From the NCBI RefSeq assembly GCF_015666175.1, contig NZ_JADPIE010000007.1, positions 124,001 through 188,000 of the forward strand: a stretch of 64,000 bases of DNA, written 5' to 3'. The first letter of the stretch is position 1; every line of letters begins with the position of its first letter. Under the pieces are notes generated by a model. The model had not been told where the DNA came from and searched no databases. It saw only the letters and a list, made by a program, of their open reading frames with translations. A program made the position numbers and the translations under genes. Origin of the DNA: Halonatronomonas betaini. Lineage in GTDB: Bacteria > Bacillota > Halanaerobiia > Halanaerobiales > Halarsenatibacteraceae. Positions 43,567-53,061 of this stretch are shown in pieces.

Positions 43567-45189
43567 ATGAAATTAGATGAATTTAATTATCTTGATAACC
43601 CTTATAAATCACAGAGAATGACAGTTTTTGGCACTAACGGTATGGTGGCAACTTCTCAGCCGCTGGCAGCCCAGGCCGGCTTGTCAGTTCTTCGTCGTGG
43701 CGGGAATGCAGTTGATGCAGCAGTAGCCACAGCAGCGGCTCTGACAGTTTTAGAGCCAACCTCAAATGGTATTGGTTCTGATGCCTTTGCAATAGTCTGG
43801 GTAGATGGCAAGCTCCATGGCTTAAATAGTAGCGGACAGGCCCCGGCAGCTATTTCCAGAGAAAAGGTCAAAGAACTCGGCCATGATAAGATGCCTAAAT
43901 ATGGCCTAACTCCGGTAACAGTCCCAGGGGCTCCAGCAGCCTGGGCAGCTTTAAGCTATCGATTCGGCAAATTGCCATTAATAGAAGTTCTAAGTGAAGC
44001 TATCAGATACGCAGAAAACGGATTCCCGGTATCACCAGTAACAGCAGCAGCCTGGCAGCGGGCAGCCAAAGTTTATAAAAAGAAGCTTGATGGGGATGAA
44101 TTTGAGAGCTGGTTTAAAACATTTACTGATAAAAATGGCAATGCCCCCGGGGCTGGAGAAACCTGGCGCTCCTTTGATCATGCAGCGACTCTAAAATCAA
44201 TAGCCCACACAGGTGCAGAAAGCTTTTATAATGGAGAAATTGCAGAGAAGATTGATGAATTTTCCCAGCAGCATAATGGATTTATACGAGGAGATGACAT
44301 GGCCAGTTTCAAGCCAGAATGGGTAGAACCTCTATCTGTAAATTATCGAGGTTATGACATCTGGGAACTCCCCCCTAATGGCCAGGGTATCATAGCTTTA
44401 ATAGCTTTAAATATCCTAAAGGAATTCAAATTGGAAGGATTAAGCCAGTTAGAAAAATATCATAAATCAATTGAAGCCCTAAAGCTTGCCTTTGCAGATG
44501 GCCATAAATATATAACTGATCCAGACAAGATGTCACTAAAACCAGAAGAGCTCCTCAGCCAGGAATATGCAGAAAAGAGAAGTCAATTAATCGGCCAGGA
44601 AGCTCTAACACCAGAACCAGGCCAGCCACCAAAGGGAGGAACTGTCTATCTCGCCGCGGCAGATAGAGATGGCCAGATGGTATCATTCATCCAGAGCAAC
44701 TATATGGGCTTCGGCTCAGGAATAGTTGTACCTGGCACAGGAATAGCATTGCAGAACCGTGGCCATACCTTTAGCCTTGATCCAGAACATGACAATAGCC
44801 TGGAGCCTGGCAAACGGACCTATCACACAATTATTCCTGGCTTTATGACTAAAGATAATAAACCTATCGGCCCATTTGGAGTTATGGGTGGCTTCATGCA
44901 GCCCCAGGGTCACCTTCAGGTTATCATGAATACCATAGATAGAGGCTTTAATCCCCAGGCAGCCCTGGACGCCCCCCGCTGGCAATGGACAGAAGGCAAA
45001 AAAATAAAAGTTGAAAGCAACTTTCCAACCAGAGAAGCAACTTTGCTGGCAGATAAAGGCCATGAAATCCAGGTCTCATTATCATCAGGCAGCTTTGGCA
45101 GAGGCCAGATCATCTGGAAAGATGAAGATACTGGAGTACTGGCAGGTGCAACAGAACCAAGGACAGACGGTACTGTGGCAGCATTTTAG
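43567..45189 (+). CDS. gamma-glutamyltransferase family protein (YwrD-like)
   Basis: 540 aa Ntn-hydrolase. Opening GMVATSQPLAAQAGLSVLRRGGNAVDAAVA is the GGT signature (seen in parts). The expected self-cleavage/nucleophile Thr is T359 in KGGTVYLAAADRDG, followed by SFIQSNYMGFGSG and PGKRTYHTIIPG. No signal peptide, so cytosolic, like Bacillus YwrD and unlike secreted GGTs. AGGAGG precedes the ATG. Possible role in turnover of gamma-glutamyl compounds; gamma-D-Glu peptides from the cell wall are one option. Confidence 0.88.
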   Translation: MKLDEFNYLDNPYKSQRMTVFGTNGMVATSQPLAAQAGLSVLRRGGNAVDAAVATAAALTVLEPTSNGIGSDAFAIVWVDGKLHGLNSSGQAPAAISREKVKELGHDKMPKYGLTPVTVPGAPAAWAALSYRFGKLPLIEVLSEAIRYAENGFPVSPVTAAAWQRAAKVYKKKLDGDEFESWFKTFTDKNGNAPGAGETWRSFDHAATLKSIAHTGAESFYNGEIAEKIDEFSQQHNGFIRGDDMASFKPEWVEPLSVNYRGYDIWELPPNGQGIIALIALNILKEFKLEGLSQLEKYHKSIEALKLAFADGHKYITDPDKMSLKPEELLSQEYAEKRSQLIGQEALTPEPGQPPKGGTVYLAAADRDGQMVSFIQSNYMGFGSGIVVPGTGIALQNRGHTFSLDPEHDNSLEPGKRTYHTIIPGFMTKDNKPIGPFGVMGGFMQPQGHLQVIMNTIDRGFNPQAALDAPRWQWTEGKKIKVESNFPTREATLLADKGHEIQVSLSSGSFGRGQIIWKDEDTGVLAGATEPRTDGTVAAF

Positions 45190-45352
45190 TGCTAATCATA
45201 AAAATTACTAATATTAATCTTCTATTTATGCAGGAGTTTATCAATATATAAAGAATATATTATTATAACGTATATATTTATACAATTAATACACCATTAT
45301 GGTAAAGATTATATAATAGTAGCTATTTAAATTTCAGGAAGGGGTAACCTTT

Positions 45353-46828
45353 ATGGCAAAAACTATCACAGTTGTAGGTGGTGGACTTGGAGGCCTTTCA
45401 GCAGCCATATCCCTGGCTGCAGATGGGCATCAGGTCAGATTATTTGAGAAAAACCAGCATTTAGGAGGCAAGCTCAACCAGGATACTATTGATGGTTTCA
45501 CATTTGACCTGGGCCCCTCAATCCTGACAATGCCCCATATCTTCAAGAAATTATTTGAGCTCCACAACCAGGATATGGGTGATTTTTTAGAAATCCAGAG
45601 ATTAGATTTAGAATGGCGCTCATTTTTTGAAGATGGAACAGTTATTGACCTTTATTCAGATCTTGGAGAGATGCTTGAAGAAAACAAAGATTTAGACTCT
45701 AAAGATATTGAAGAAATCAAAAATTATCTCGATTATGCAGGTGGCATCAGTGATTTAGTAGAAGAAGGCTATTTTGCTGAAGGCCTTGATACCCTGGGCC
45801 AGGTTCTAAAATATTATGGACCGATAAAAGCCTTTCGTGGTCTTGATTATTTTTCAACAATGGCAGATGGCGTTGCAAAAAGAATTAATAATCCTTATCT
45901 GCAGCATATCTATAATTTTTTTATAAAATATGTTGGTTCATCGCCCTATCAAGCTCCGGCAGTTTTAAATATGCTGCCCTATATCCAATACAAATACGGA
46001 CTCTGGTATGTGCCTGGCGGCCTCTTTAGAATTTCAGAAGCCCTCCAGCAGTTAGCTGCCGGTATTGACAACCTTGAACTTAACACCGGCAGCGAGGTCG
46101 TTGGCATTGAAAAAACTGGAGATAAAATAGATGGAGTTATTCTTGAAAATGGCCAGCTAATTAAAAGCGATTATATAGTTTCTAATATGGAAGTTATTCC
46201 TTTTTACAGGGATCTGCTGGTCGAACCAGAGATAGAAAATAAATATCAGAAATTTGAGCCGGCCTGTTCCGGCTATGTTCTCCATTTAGGAGTTGATCGC
46301 CGTTATAATAATCTTGCCCATCATAATTTCTTTTTCTCTAAAGACCCTAAAGAGCACTTTGCCTCAGTCTTTCAGGAATATAAACTGCCAGAAGACCCAA
46401 CAATTTATCTGGTAGCATCAAGCCAGACTGACACAGCTCAGGCCCCTGAAGGTTGCGAGAATATAAAGATTCTGCCTCATATTCCCCATCTAGGCAGAGG
46501 CAGCTTTAGCAGAGAGGAGTATGACAGCTTAAAAGAGAGGGTCCTTGATAAGCTGGAGCGGAATGGGCTTGATAATCTCAGAGAACATATTATAGTTGAA
46601 GATGAATGGCTACCAGAGGATATTCAGCTCAATTATTATTCAAATTATGGAGCTATATACGGTGTAGTTTCTGATAAATCAAAGAATAAAGGCTTTAAAG
46701 CCCCTAAAAAAAGCCATAAATATAAAAACCTTTACTTTACCGGCGGTTCAGTCAACCCAGGCGGAGGAATGCCAATGGTAGTTCTATCTGGCCAGCAGGT
46801 AAGAGATATGATCAAGGATAAGGAGTGA
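45353..46828 (+). CDS. CrtI-type phytoene desaturase-family oxidoreductase
   Basis: 491 aa FAD enzyme. N-terminal dinucleotide fold TVVGGGLGGLSAAISLAADGH and FEKNQHLGGKL, the family block GFTFDLGPSILTMPHIF and C-terminal FAD-binding FTGGSVNPGGGMPMVVLSG. Best placed in the phytoene/diapophytoene desaturase family. GGAAGGGGT gives the ribosome site; a TATAAT lies at 45312-45317. It is followed 6 bp later by a second homologue. Substrate uncertain: no phytoene or squalene synthase is in the window. Confidence 0.85.
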   Translation: MAKTITVVGGGLGGLSAAISLAADGHQVRLFEKNQHLGGKLNQDTIDGFTFDLGPSILTMPHIFKKLFELHNQDMGDFLEIQRLDLEWRSFFEDGTVIDLYSDLGEMLEENKDLDSKDIEEIKNYLDYAGGISDLVEEGYFAEGLDTLGQVLKYYGPIKAFRGLDYFSTMADGVAKRINNPYLQHIYNFFIKYVGSSPYQAPAVLNMLPYIQYKYGLWYVPGGLFRISEALQQLAAGIDNLELNTGSEVVGIEKTGDKIDGVILENGQLIKSDYIVSNMEVIPFYRDLLVEPEIENKYQKFEPACSGYVLHLGVDRRYNNLAHHNFFFSKDPKEHFASVFQEYKLPEDPTIYLVASSQTDTAQAPEGCENIKILPHIPHLGRGSFSREEYDSLKERVLDKLERNGLDNLREHIIVEDEWLPEDIQLNYYSNYGAIYGVVSDKSKNKGFKAPKKSHKYKNLYFTGGSVNPGGGMPMVVLSGQQVRDMIKDKE

Positions 46829-46834
46829 TATTTG

Positions 46835-48385
46835 ATGACAGAAGTTGGAATAGTAGGAGCCGGGCCAGGAGGTCTGGCAGCAGGAATACTATTAGCAGAT
46901 AAAGGAGTTAACGTAACGATCCATGAAAGAATGGATAGAGTTGGCGGCAGAAATAGCTACCTGGAAAAAGGTGGTTATAAATTTGATATTGGCCCAACCT
47001 TTTTCATGATGCCCTTTATTCTGGAAGAGATCTTTGCAGCTACAGGCAGAAACCTCCATGATTATGTAGAATTAAAGATGATGGACCCATACTATAAACT
47101 CTGGTTTGCAGATGGCAAAACAATGACACCATCATTCCACAGAGATAAAGTCAGGGAATCTATCGCCAGCATAAATCCTGAAGATGCCGCTGGCTATGAC
47201 CGCTATATGGAAGATAACGAAAAAAAGATGCGCTATACCCTGCCAGTATTGCAGCGTCCCTATAATTCCTTTACCGATCTCTTAAATAAAGATATCTTTA
47301 GATTGCTAAAAGTCTTAAATCCCCAGCGGAGCCTCTGGGATGATTTAGGAAAATATTTTGACGATGATAGGGTGAAGGTCGGCTTTACATTCCAGTCTAA
47401 ATACCTTGGAATGTCGCCATTTAACTGTCCTTCAATGTTCAGTATTTTACCCTATACCGAATACAAATGGGGTGTCTATCATGTTACAGGTGGCCTAAAC
47501 CAGCTGGCAACAGCCATGGCCGAACTCTTTAAAGAACTCGGCGGTGAGATAGCTTTAGAGTCAGAAGTGGATGAAATAAAAATAAATGGCCAGAAAGCAA
47601 CCGGTCTTATAATAGATGGTAAGACCCATAAATACGATGAGATCGTGCTAAATGCAGATTTCTCCTGGGCCATGCAGAACCTCATCCCAAATGAAAAGCG
47701 CAACAAGTATTCAGATAGCAGACTCGATAAAAAGAATTATTCCTGCTCCACCTTTATGCTATATCTAGGGCTGGATGAAAGCTATGATCACTTAAATCAC
47801 CATAACGTCTTTATAGCTGAAGATTACAAGAAAAACTTCCTTGAGATCGAGTCAGATAAAGTGCTCTCTAAAGATCCATCATTTTATCTCCAGAACCCGA
47901 CAGCTACAGATGATACCCTGGCACCTCCAGGTCATTCAGCCATGTATCTGCTGGTTCCAACAGCAAATTTAAAGGGTAAAATTGACTGGAATAATCAAGC
48001 AGAATCCTTTAAAGAACAGATGCTGGATCTCCTGGAAAAAAGAGCAGGGATCACTGACATTAGAAATCATATCAAAGTCGAAAAGATGATAACTCCAAAG
48101 GACTGGGAAACCCAGATGAATGTCGGTTATGGAGCAACCTTTAACCTGGGCCATAATCTCAGGCAGATGCTCATCTTTAGGCCCCATAATGACTTTGAAG
48201 AATTTGAGAATATCTGGCTTGTTGGTGGCGGAACAAATCCAGGCAGCGGCCTGCCAACGATCTATGAATCAGGCAGAATCACTGCCAATCTGCTGGCTAA
48301 AAAGCTGGGTCTAAGTTATAGTTTTGACCATCTCGACACCTTTGAGCAGAAATTTAAAGAAGATGCCTATCAACACATGGTCTAA
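46835..48385 (+). CDS. second CrtI-type phytoene desaturase-family oxidoreductase
   Basis: 516 aa paralogue of the preceding gene, with VGIVGAGPGGLAAGILLADKG, HERMDRVGGRNSY, YKFDIGPTFFMMPFIL and C-terminal WLVGGGTNPGSGLPTIYESG. ATG 46835 is preferred to TTG 46832 (AGGAG 9 nt upstream). Tandem CrtI-like pairs elsewhere divide desaturation and oxidation or further desaturation of C30/C40 carotenoids. The divergence between these two suggests different reactions. A terminator follows. Confidence 0.85.
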   Translation: MTEVGIVGAGPGGLAAGILLADKGVNVTIHERMDRVGGRNSYLEKGGYKFDIGPTFFMMPFILEEIFAATGRNLHDYVELKMMDPYYKLWFADGKTMTPSFHRDKVRESIASINPEDAAGYDRYMEDNEKKMRYTLPVLQRPYNSFTDLLNKDIFRLLKVLNPQRSLWDDLGKYFDDDRVKVGFTFQSKYLGMSPFNCPSMFSILPYTEYKWGVYHVTGGLNQLATAMAELFKELGGEIALESEVDEIKINGQKATGLIIDGKTHKYDEIVLNADFSWAMQNLIPNEKRNKYSDSRLDKKNYSCSTFMLYLGLDESYDHLNHHNVFIAEDYKKNFLEIESDKVLSKDPSFYLQNPTATDDTLAPPGHSAMYLLVPTANLKGKIDWNNQAESFKEQMLDLLEKRAGITDIRNHIKVEKMITPKDWETQMNVGYGATFNLGHNLRQMLIFRPHNDFEEFENIWLVGGGTNPGSGLPTIYESGRITANLLAKKLGLSYSFDHLDTFEQKFKEDAYQHMV

Positions 48386-48474
48386 TATATATAATCATAT
48401 AATTATCCACCAAATAAATTTAATAAATAGCTGTCAACCTTAATCAGACATCAGTCTGGTTAACTGTCTGCCTC

Positions 48475-48505
48475 TCCCTGCCGTTTTCAGGCAGGGATAT
48501 TTCTT
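48475..48505 (+). terminator. rho-independent terminator after crtI-like pair
   Basis: 8-bp stem TCCCTGCC/GGCAGGGA with a 7-nt loop and T-rich tail. A smaller hairpin (TCAGAC-ATCA-GTCTGG) sits 20 bp upstream. Confidence 0.8.
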
Positions 48506-48560
48506 TTTATATTGAATAATGTATTAATAACGAGAAAATAAAAGGAATCAGGTGATAGTA

Positions 48561-49487
48561 ATGGATTTAGTTAATCGCAAACCAGCTGTTCTAATGAAAA
48601 ACTTAAGCAAAAAGTTTGATGGGCAGACTGTGATTGATAACATAAGCTTTAGTCAGTCCCTGAATGAAACAGTGGCTATTCTAGGTAAAAATGGTTCCGG
48701 TAAGACAACATTAATAAAACTGCTGATAGGCCTCTATCAGCCAACTTCAGGCAATATCAAGTTATTTGGCCAGAACCCAACAAAGCACCCGGCAGTAAAA
48801 GAAAAAATATCATATTTAAGTGGAGATTATAATCTTTATCCTAATTTAACTGTCAGGGAGACGATTGAGCTGGCAGCTAGTTTATATAATACAGATATTG
48901 ATCCAGATAAAGCATTAAACATTATTAGAAAAGAAGGTATTGACCTGGATAAAGAGATAAAACTGCTCTCTAGAGGCCAACTGCAACTGGTCAAACTTGC
49001 TGCAGCTTTAGTTAATGATCCGGATTTAATAATTCTTGATGAGCCGACTTCAGGGCTTGATATTCTTGTCAGGCAGAGGCTTCTGGCCAGATTATGCTGG
49101 TATAAAGACGAAGAAAATATAAATTTACTCTTTACCAGCCATAATTTTAGCGAAATTAGTCAGCTAGCTGACAGAATTATTCTGCTTGATCAGGGTAAAA
49201 AATTAGCTGATTTAAAAATGGAAGAACTTCCTAATTTCAATAAAGAAATAATCTTTGTGCCTCAGAAAGATCTGAAAAAAAGAGATTTAGGTCTTGATAA
49301 AATTCATGGAATCAATCAAATAACTTTAGAAGATAAGAAATTTATTATAAACTACTCAAAAGATGAAGCTAACATACTTTACAGACTTTCAGAAATACCA
49401 TATCTTTCCCTAAAAATCAAAGAACCAGATTTAGCTGATATCTTTCATGAGCTAATCGAAGGAGGTCGACAGGATGAGTCTGAATAA
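48561..49487 (+). CDS. ABC transporter ATP-binding protein
   Basis: 308 aa. Walker A LGKNGSGKTTLIKL, signature LSRGQLQLVKLAAAL (SRGQ instead of SGGQ), Walker B LIILDEPTSGLD and H-loop TSHNF. A C-terminal extension of about 90 residues after the ATPase core is typical of CcmA/NatA-type exporters. ATG 48561 is preferred to GTG 48552 because AGGTGA lies 6 nt upstream. Overlaps the permease gene by 14 bp. Forms an ABC-2 exporter; substrate unknown, possibly related to the neighbouring lipid or pigment genes. Confidence 0.9.
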   Translation: MDLVNRKPAVLMKNLSKKFDGQTVIDNISFSQSLNETVAILGKNGSGKTTLIKLLIGLYQPTSGNIKLFGQNPTKHPAVKEKISYLSGDYNLYPNLTVRETIELAASLYNTDIDPDKALNIIRKEGIDLDKEIKLLSRGQLQLVKLAAALVNDPDLIILDEPTSGLDILVRQRLLARLCWYKDEENINLLFTSHNFSEISQLADRIILLDQGKKLADLKMEELPNFNKEIIFVPQKDLKKRDLGLDKIHGINQITLEDKKFIINYSKDEANILYRLSEIPYLSLKIKEPDLADIFHELIEGGRQDESE

Positions 49488-50247
49488 ATACAAACTATTA
49501 CTTAAAAAGGAATGGGCTAATAATCGCTGGAAAGTCTTAATAGTCTCAGCCTTTCTCCTGGTAACAGCTACAATCCTGGTATTACAATATCCTATGGTGC
49601 AAAGAACTTTAGAATTAGGAATTCTTGATGAGTTGCCTGACTGGATGACCGGCGGGATGGAACAGCAGTTAAACTTTCATTATTATCTGGCTGATAGCTG
49701 GTTTGATGGCAGCCTGGCTCAGTATGGTACTTTACTGGCTGTACTCCTTGGAATGGGAGTTATTGGTAGTGAATTCCAGGACGGTACCCTGCCATTTTTA
49801 CTGGCCAGACCTATTAAGCGGACTGAGCTATTCAAGAAAAAATTAGGCTTTCAAATATTTATTATGACCGCATTCATGATTATTTTAACTGTCTACTTAG
49901 GATTATTTGCCAGTTTTCAGGGTAGAGAAATATACTTATTTAGATTTATAATTGCCTTGATTCCCCTGGGGCTTAAGTTGCTGGTAGCTTTCCTGTTAAC
50001 AGTTAACCTATCATTACTATTAAAAGATCAGGTTAAATCAGGTATCTTCAGTCTGGCAATAATTTTAGCTTTCTGGGTTGCCGCAAATCTAACACCTCTA
50101 TACAATATCTTCTATTATTACTGGGCCAATCTGGCAGATTATTACGTAACCGGCAGTTTTCCCACAATAGATACAGCATTACTGATTATATTAAATACCG
50201 GCCTCTATGGCCTGGCCTTAAGCCGCTTTAAAAAGATGGATATATAA
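49474..50247 (+). CDS. ABC-2 type transporter permease
   Basis: 257 aa integral membrane protein. Helices at about 20-38, 84-105 (LLAVLLGMGVIGSEFQDGTLPFLLARPIKRTELF, an ABC-2 hallmark that includes the SEFQDGT loop), 125-147, 153-180, 190-207 and 232-250. A soluble loop (about 40-80) faces out. GGAGG precedes ATG 49474 within the ATPase gene. Pairs with the upstream ATPase. Confidence 0.88.
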   Translation: MSLNKYKLLLKKEWANNRWKVLIVSAFLLVTATILVLQYPMVQRTLELGILDELPDWMTGGMEQQLNFHYYLADSWFDGSLAQYGTLLAVLLGMGVIGSEFQDGTLPFLLARPIKRTELFKKKLGFQIFIMTAFMIILTVYLGLFASFQGREIYLFRFIIALIPLGLKLLVAFLLTVNLSLLLKDQVKSGIFSLAIILAFWVAANLTPLYNIFYYYWANLADYYVTGSFPTIDTALLIILNTGLYGLALSRFKKMDI

Positions 50248-50380
50248 TATATAATATAATAAGTCGCTAAAATATTTATAAATTAACAAATATTCAATGA
50301 GGTGTTTAGATGGAAAATGTTAGCAGTAGATTTGATAAAAACAGGAGATTTTAAAGTGAGAAGATAAGGGGAGTTTTAAT

Positions 50381-52024
50381 ATGCCTGACCCAACCCAAAA
50401 CATAAAAACATTACTGCTGGATGGCTACCTGGATGAACCATCCTGTCTTGGCGTGCCGCCATATATTTCGCCCCATGCCAGATATCTCTATGGTGCCCTG
50501 CTGGCCGGTGGCATACCAGAGAAGATGATCAACTACCTTACCGCCGATTCATATAGAGACAGCAAAACAATCGCCGATCTTGAAGAATATGATCTCGTAA
50601 TAATCCTGGCCGGAACAACAGTACCAGGCCATTATCTCGGCGGCCAGCCCCTGAGCCTGGCCGAAATCAAAGAGATTGGCCAGAACCTAAAATACCCGAC
50701 CAGAGTCCTGGCCGGCCCAATAACCCTGGTCTGGGAGCAACTGCCTGGCCAGCAAGTTCTGGCAGAAAACTATGATATCATCACCGGAGAGCTGGCCCCT
50801 TTAGAACTATATAATCGCCTCCAGGATCAGCAAAACCAGCCAGTAATTAACAGTAAAAATCAGGAGAAAATAGCAGCAGCCATCTCAGACTGGGCAATCA
50901 CCGGCAGCCAGATCTTTAAAGCCCATCCAGGCCATCCTAAATTACTGGCAGAGCTGGAAACCTTCCGGGGTTGCCCCAGAAGCAAGCACTGTGAATTCTG
51001 CAGCGAGCAGCTAAAGCAGATCCATTATCAGAGAAAGCCAGAGGCCATAGCGGCCGAAGTTAAGGCAATAGCAGCAACCGGTGTCCATAATTACCGCCTG
51101 GGCTGCCAGACCGATCTCCTGGCCTATCCCTGGTTAGAAGAGCTTTATAGCGGCATCAGAGAGGCCGATCCCGATCTAAAAGTCCTCCATCTTGATAATA
51201 TCAACCCAGGCCCCCTGGGTAGAAAAGATCCGACAGAAGCTAGAAGACTTTTAAATATCATTTGCAAGTACAACACCCCAGGCGATGTCGCCGCCTTTGG
51301 CCTGGAATCAGCAGATCACCAGGTCTTAAAGGCCAACAACATCGATACCGACCCTGAACTGACCTTCAGGGCAATCGAGCGGATTAACGAGATCGGCGGC
51401 CAGCGTGTCAACGGCATCCCGAAATTACTGCCAGGACTAAACTTCCTGGCCGGCCTAAAGGGCGAAAGAGCAGAGACCTATCAGCATAACCTCCAGTATC
51501 TCAGAAGAATCAAAGAAGCTGGCTTAATGCTTAGAAGAATCAATATCCGCCAGGTCAATCCCCTGGGCAGCTATCAGGCCAGCCAGGTAGATAGCCGCCG
51601 TTTCAAAGAATTTAAGCGCCAGGTCAACGAAGAAATCAACAAACCAATGCTCCAGCAGGTATTCCCAACAGGCACAGTCATCAAAGGAGTCTGGCCAGAA
51701 ATTAAAAAAGGCCGGCTGACCTATGGCCGCCGACCTGGAAGTTATCCTATTTTAATCGGCATCCCTGGCGATCACCTGAGCAAGGAAGAAATCTCAGTCC
51801 AGGTAATCGATTACGGTTACCGCTCAATAACCGCCCTGCCCTATCCATTCTATATCAATCAGGCCAGCCTGATCGAACTGGAACAGATTCCAGGCTTCGG
51901 CAAAAAACGGGCAGAAAAAGTCCTCCTGGCCAGGCCGAAAAACCTAAAAGAACTCTCAGAAACCATCGGTTCCGGCTTCCCCATAGAGGACTGGCAGGAT
52001 ATCTTTAAATTCAGTAAAAATTAA
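50381..52024 (+). CDS. radical SAM protein with C-terminal helix-hairpin-helix
   Basis: 547 aa. An N-terminal domain of about 190 residues looks like a B12-binding-type Rossmann region (LVIILAGTTVPGHYLGGQPLSL). The radical SAM core has an unusual C-x5-C-x2-C cluster motif (GCPRSKHCEFCSEQ) and ends before a helix-hairpin-helix (LEQIPGFGKKRAEKVLLA, about 505-522). The layout resembles COG1031, known mainly from archaea. GC content and C-ending codons are visibly higher than in genes to the left. Substrate unknown; the HhH suggests nucleic-acid contact. Confidence 0.82.
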   Translation: MPDPTQNIKTLLLDGYLDEPSCLGVPPYISPHARYLYGALLAGGIPEKMINYLTADSYRDSKTIADLEEYDLVIILAGTTVPGHYLGGQPLSLAEIKEIGQNLKYPTRVLAGPITLVWEQLPGQQVLAENYDIITGELAPLELYNRLQDQQNQPVINSKNQEKIAAAISDWAITGSQIFKAHPGHPKLLAELETFRGCPRSKHCEFCSEQLKQIHYQRKPEAIAAEVKAIAATGVHNYRLGCQTDLLAYPWLEELYSGIREADPDLKVLHLDNINPGPLGRKDPTEARRLLNIICKYNTPGDVAAFGLESADHQVLKANNIDTDPELTFRAIERINEIGGQRVNGIPKLLPGLNFLAGLKGERAETYQHNLQYLRRIKEAGLMLRRINIRQVNPLGSYQASQVDSRRFKEFKRQVNEEINKPMLQQVFPTGTVIKGVWPEIKKGRLTYGRRPGSYPILIGIPGDHLSKEEISVQVIDYGYRSITALPYPFYINQASLIELEQIPGFGKKRAEKVLLARPKNLKELSETIGSGFPIEDWQDIFKFSKN

Positions 52025-52040
52025 TACAAAAATTAATAGA

Positions 52041-52063
52041 GCCTGGAGCTAATAACTCCAGGC
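52041..52063. terminator. hairpin between convergent genes
   Basis: Perfect 8-bp stem GCCTGGAG/CTCCAGGC with a 7-nt loop between the radical-SAM gene (plus) and the dehydrogenase gene (minus). The T-rich side favours minus-strand termination; it may serve both. Confidence 0.65.
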
Positions 52064-52075
52064 CTAAAATATATT

Positions 52076-53035
52076 CTAATAACCGGCCTCATAATTAACA
52101 AGCCGCTTCATCTCTTTACCAGCCTGATAAAGCCTGATATTCTCAATAAACATATCAGTTGCCCGTTCATAATAACCGGAGAAACTTCCAGCAAGATGAG
52201 GCGTAATAATCACATTATCCAGCTTATAAAAAGGGGATTCCGGCGGCAGCGGTTCCTCCTCAAATACATCGAGGCCGGCCCCGGCAATCTCGCCAAACTC
52301 AAGGGCTGCCAGCAGCTCATCCTGGTTAACAACAGGCCCCCGGCCAACATTAATAAAGTAAGCTGACTCAGGCATCGCCTTAAACTCAGCAGCCCCAATC
52401 ATCCCCTCAGTCTCAGAAGTTAGGGGCAGAATAGAGACCGCAAAATCAACACCGGCAAAGGCCTCCTGCAGCTGGTCCTGGCCATAAATCCTATCAACCC
52501 CTGGCACACCTTCATCAGGATTCCTCTTAACACCATCGACAACCATGCCAAAGGCATTGGCAACTTCAACAATCCCCTGGCCAATATTTCCTAGCCCTAA
52601 AACCAGCAGCCGCTTGCCCTTAAGGCCAGTTAGACTAATCCGGTTCCATTCCTTATTCTGCTGTTGCTTAAAAAGCTCCGGCAGCCGTCTGCTAAAACTC
52701 AAAATAAAGGCCATCGTATGCTCGGCAATTATATCCCTGTGCAATCCACTCATATTGGTCAGCTTCACACCATTTTCAGCAAGCCATTCAGCTTCCGGCT
52801 GCTCCAGTAACTTATCGACCCCGGCACTTAAAGCCTGCACCCATTTAAGCTCAGGCCCCTCGGCCAGAATGCCGGCATCTAAATCACCAGGAAAACCAAT
52901 AGCAACCTCAGCATCCTCCATAGCCCTCTGCTGTTCATCATCCTCTAAAGCCTTAACAATCTCAATATCTTCAAATTCAGCTTCTATCTTCTGACTGTAT
53001 TTCTCATCCCAGTCCTGAGTTAACATAACTTTCAT
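52076..53035 (-). CDS. D-isomer-specific 2-hydroxyacid dehydrogenase
   Basis: 319 aa NAD(P)-dependent dehydrogenase. Nucleotide fold LLVLGLGNIGQGIVEVANAFGM, catalytic Arg region YFINVGRGPVVNQDELL, Glu in GLDVFEEEPLPPESP and His in VIITPHLAGSF. GGAGGCGATT lies before ATG 53035. Reduces 2-oxoacids or oxidises D-2-hydroxyacids; the exact substrate (glyoxylate, hydroxypyruvate, branched oxoacids) cannot be told. Probably co-transcribed with the upstream minus-strand GNAT gene. Confidence 0.92.
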   Translation of the reverse strand: MKVMLTQDWDEKYSQKIEAEFEDIEIVKALEDDEQQRAMEDAEVAIGFPGDLDAGILAEGPELKWVQALSAGVDKLLEQPEAEWLAENGVKLTNMSGLHRDIIAEHTMAFILSFSRRLPELFKQQQNKEWNRISLTGLKGKRLLVLGLGNIGQGIVEVANAFGMVVDGVKRNPDEGVPGVDRIYGQDQLQEAFAGVDFAVSILPLTSETEGMIGAAEFKAMPESAYFINVGRGPVVNQDELLAALEFGEIAGAGLDVFEEEPLPPESPFYKLDNVIITPHLAGSFSGYYERATDMFIENIRLYQAGKEMKRLVNYEAGY

Positions 53036-53061
53036 AAATTAATCGCCTCCCTGTAAAGTAT

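Noticed and set aside
50310-50365. Short peptides (13-16 codons) before the radical SAM gene, one after a GAGGTG
   Set aside because: Too short to support; two frames overlap and neither resembles a known leader peptide.
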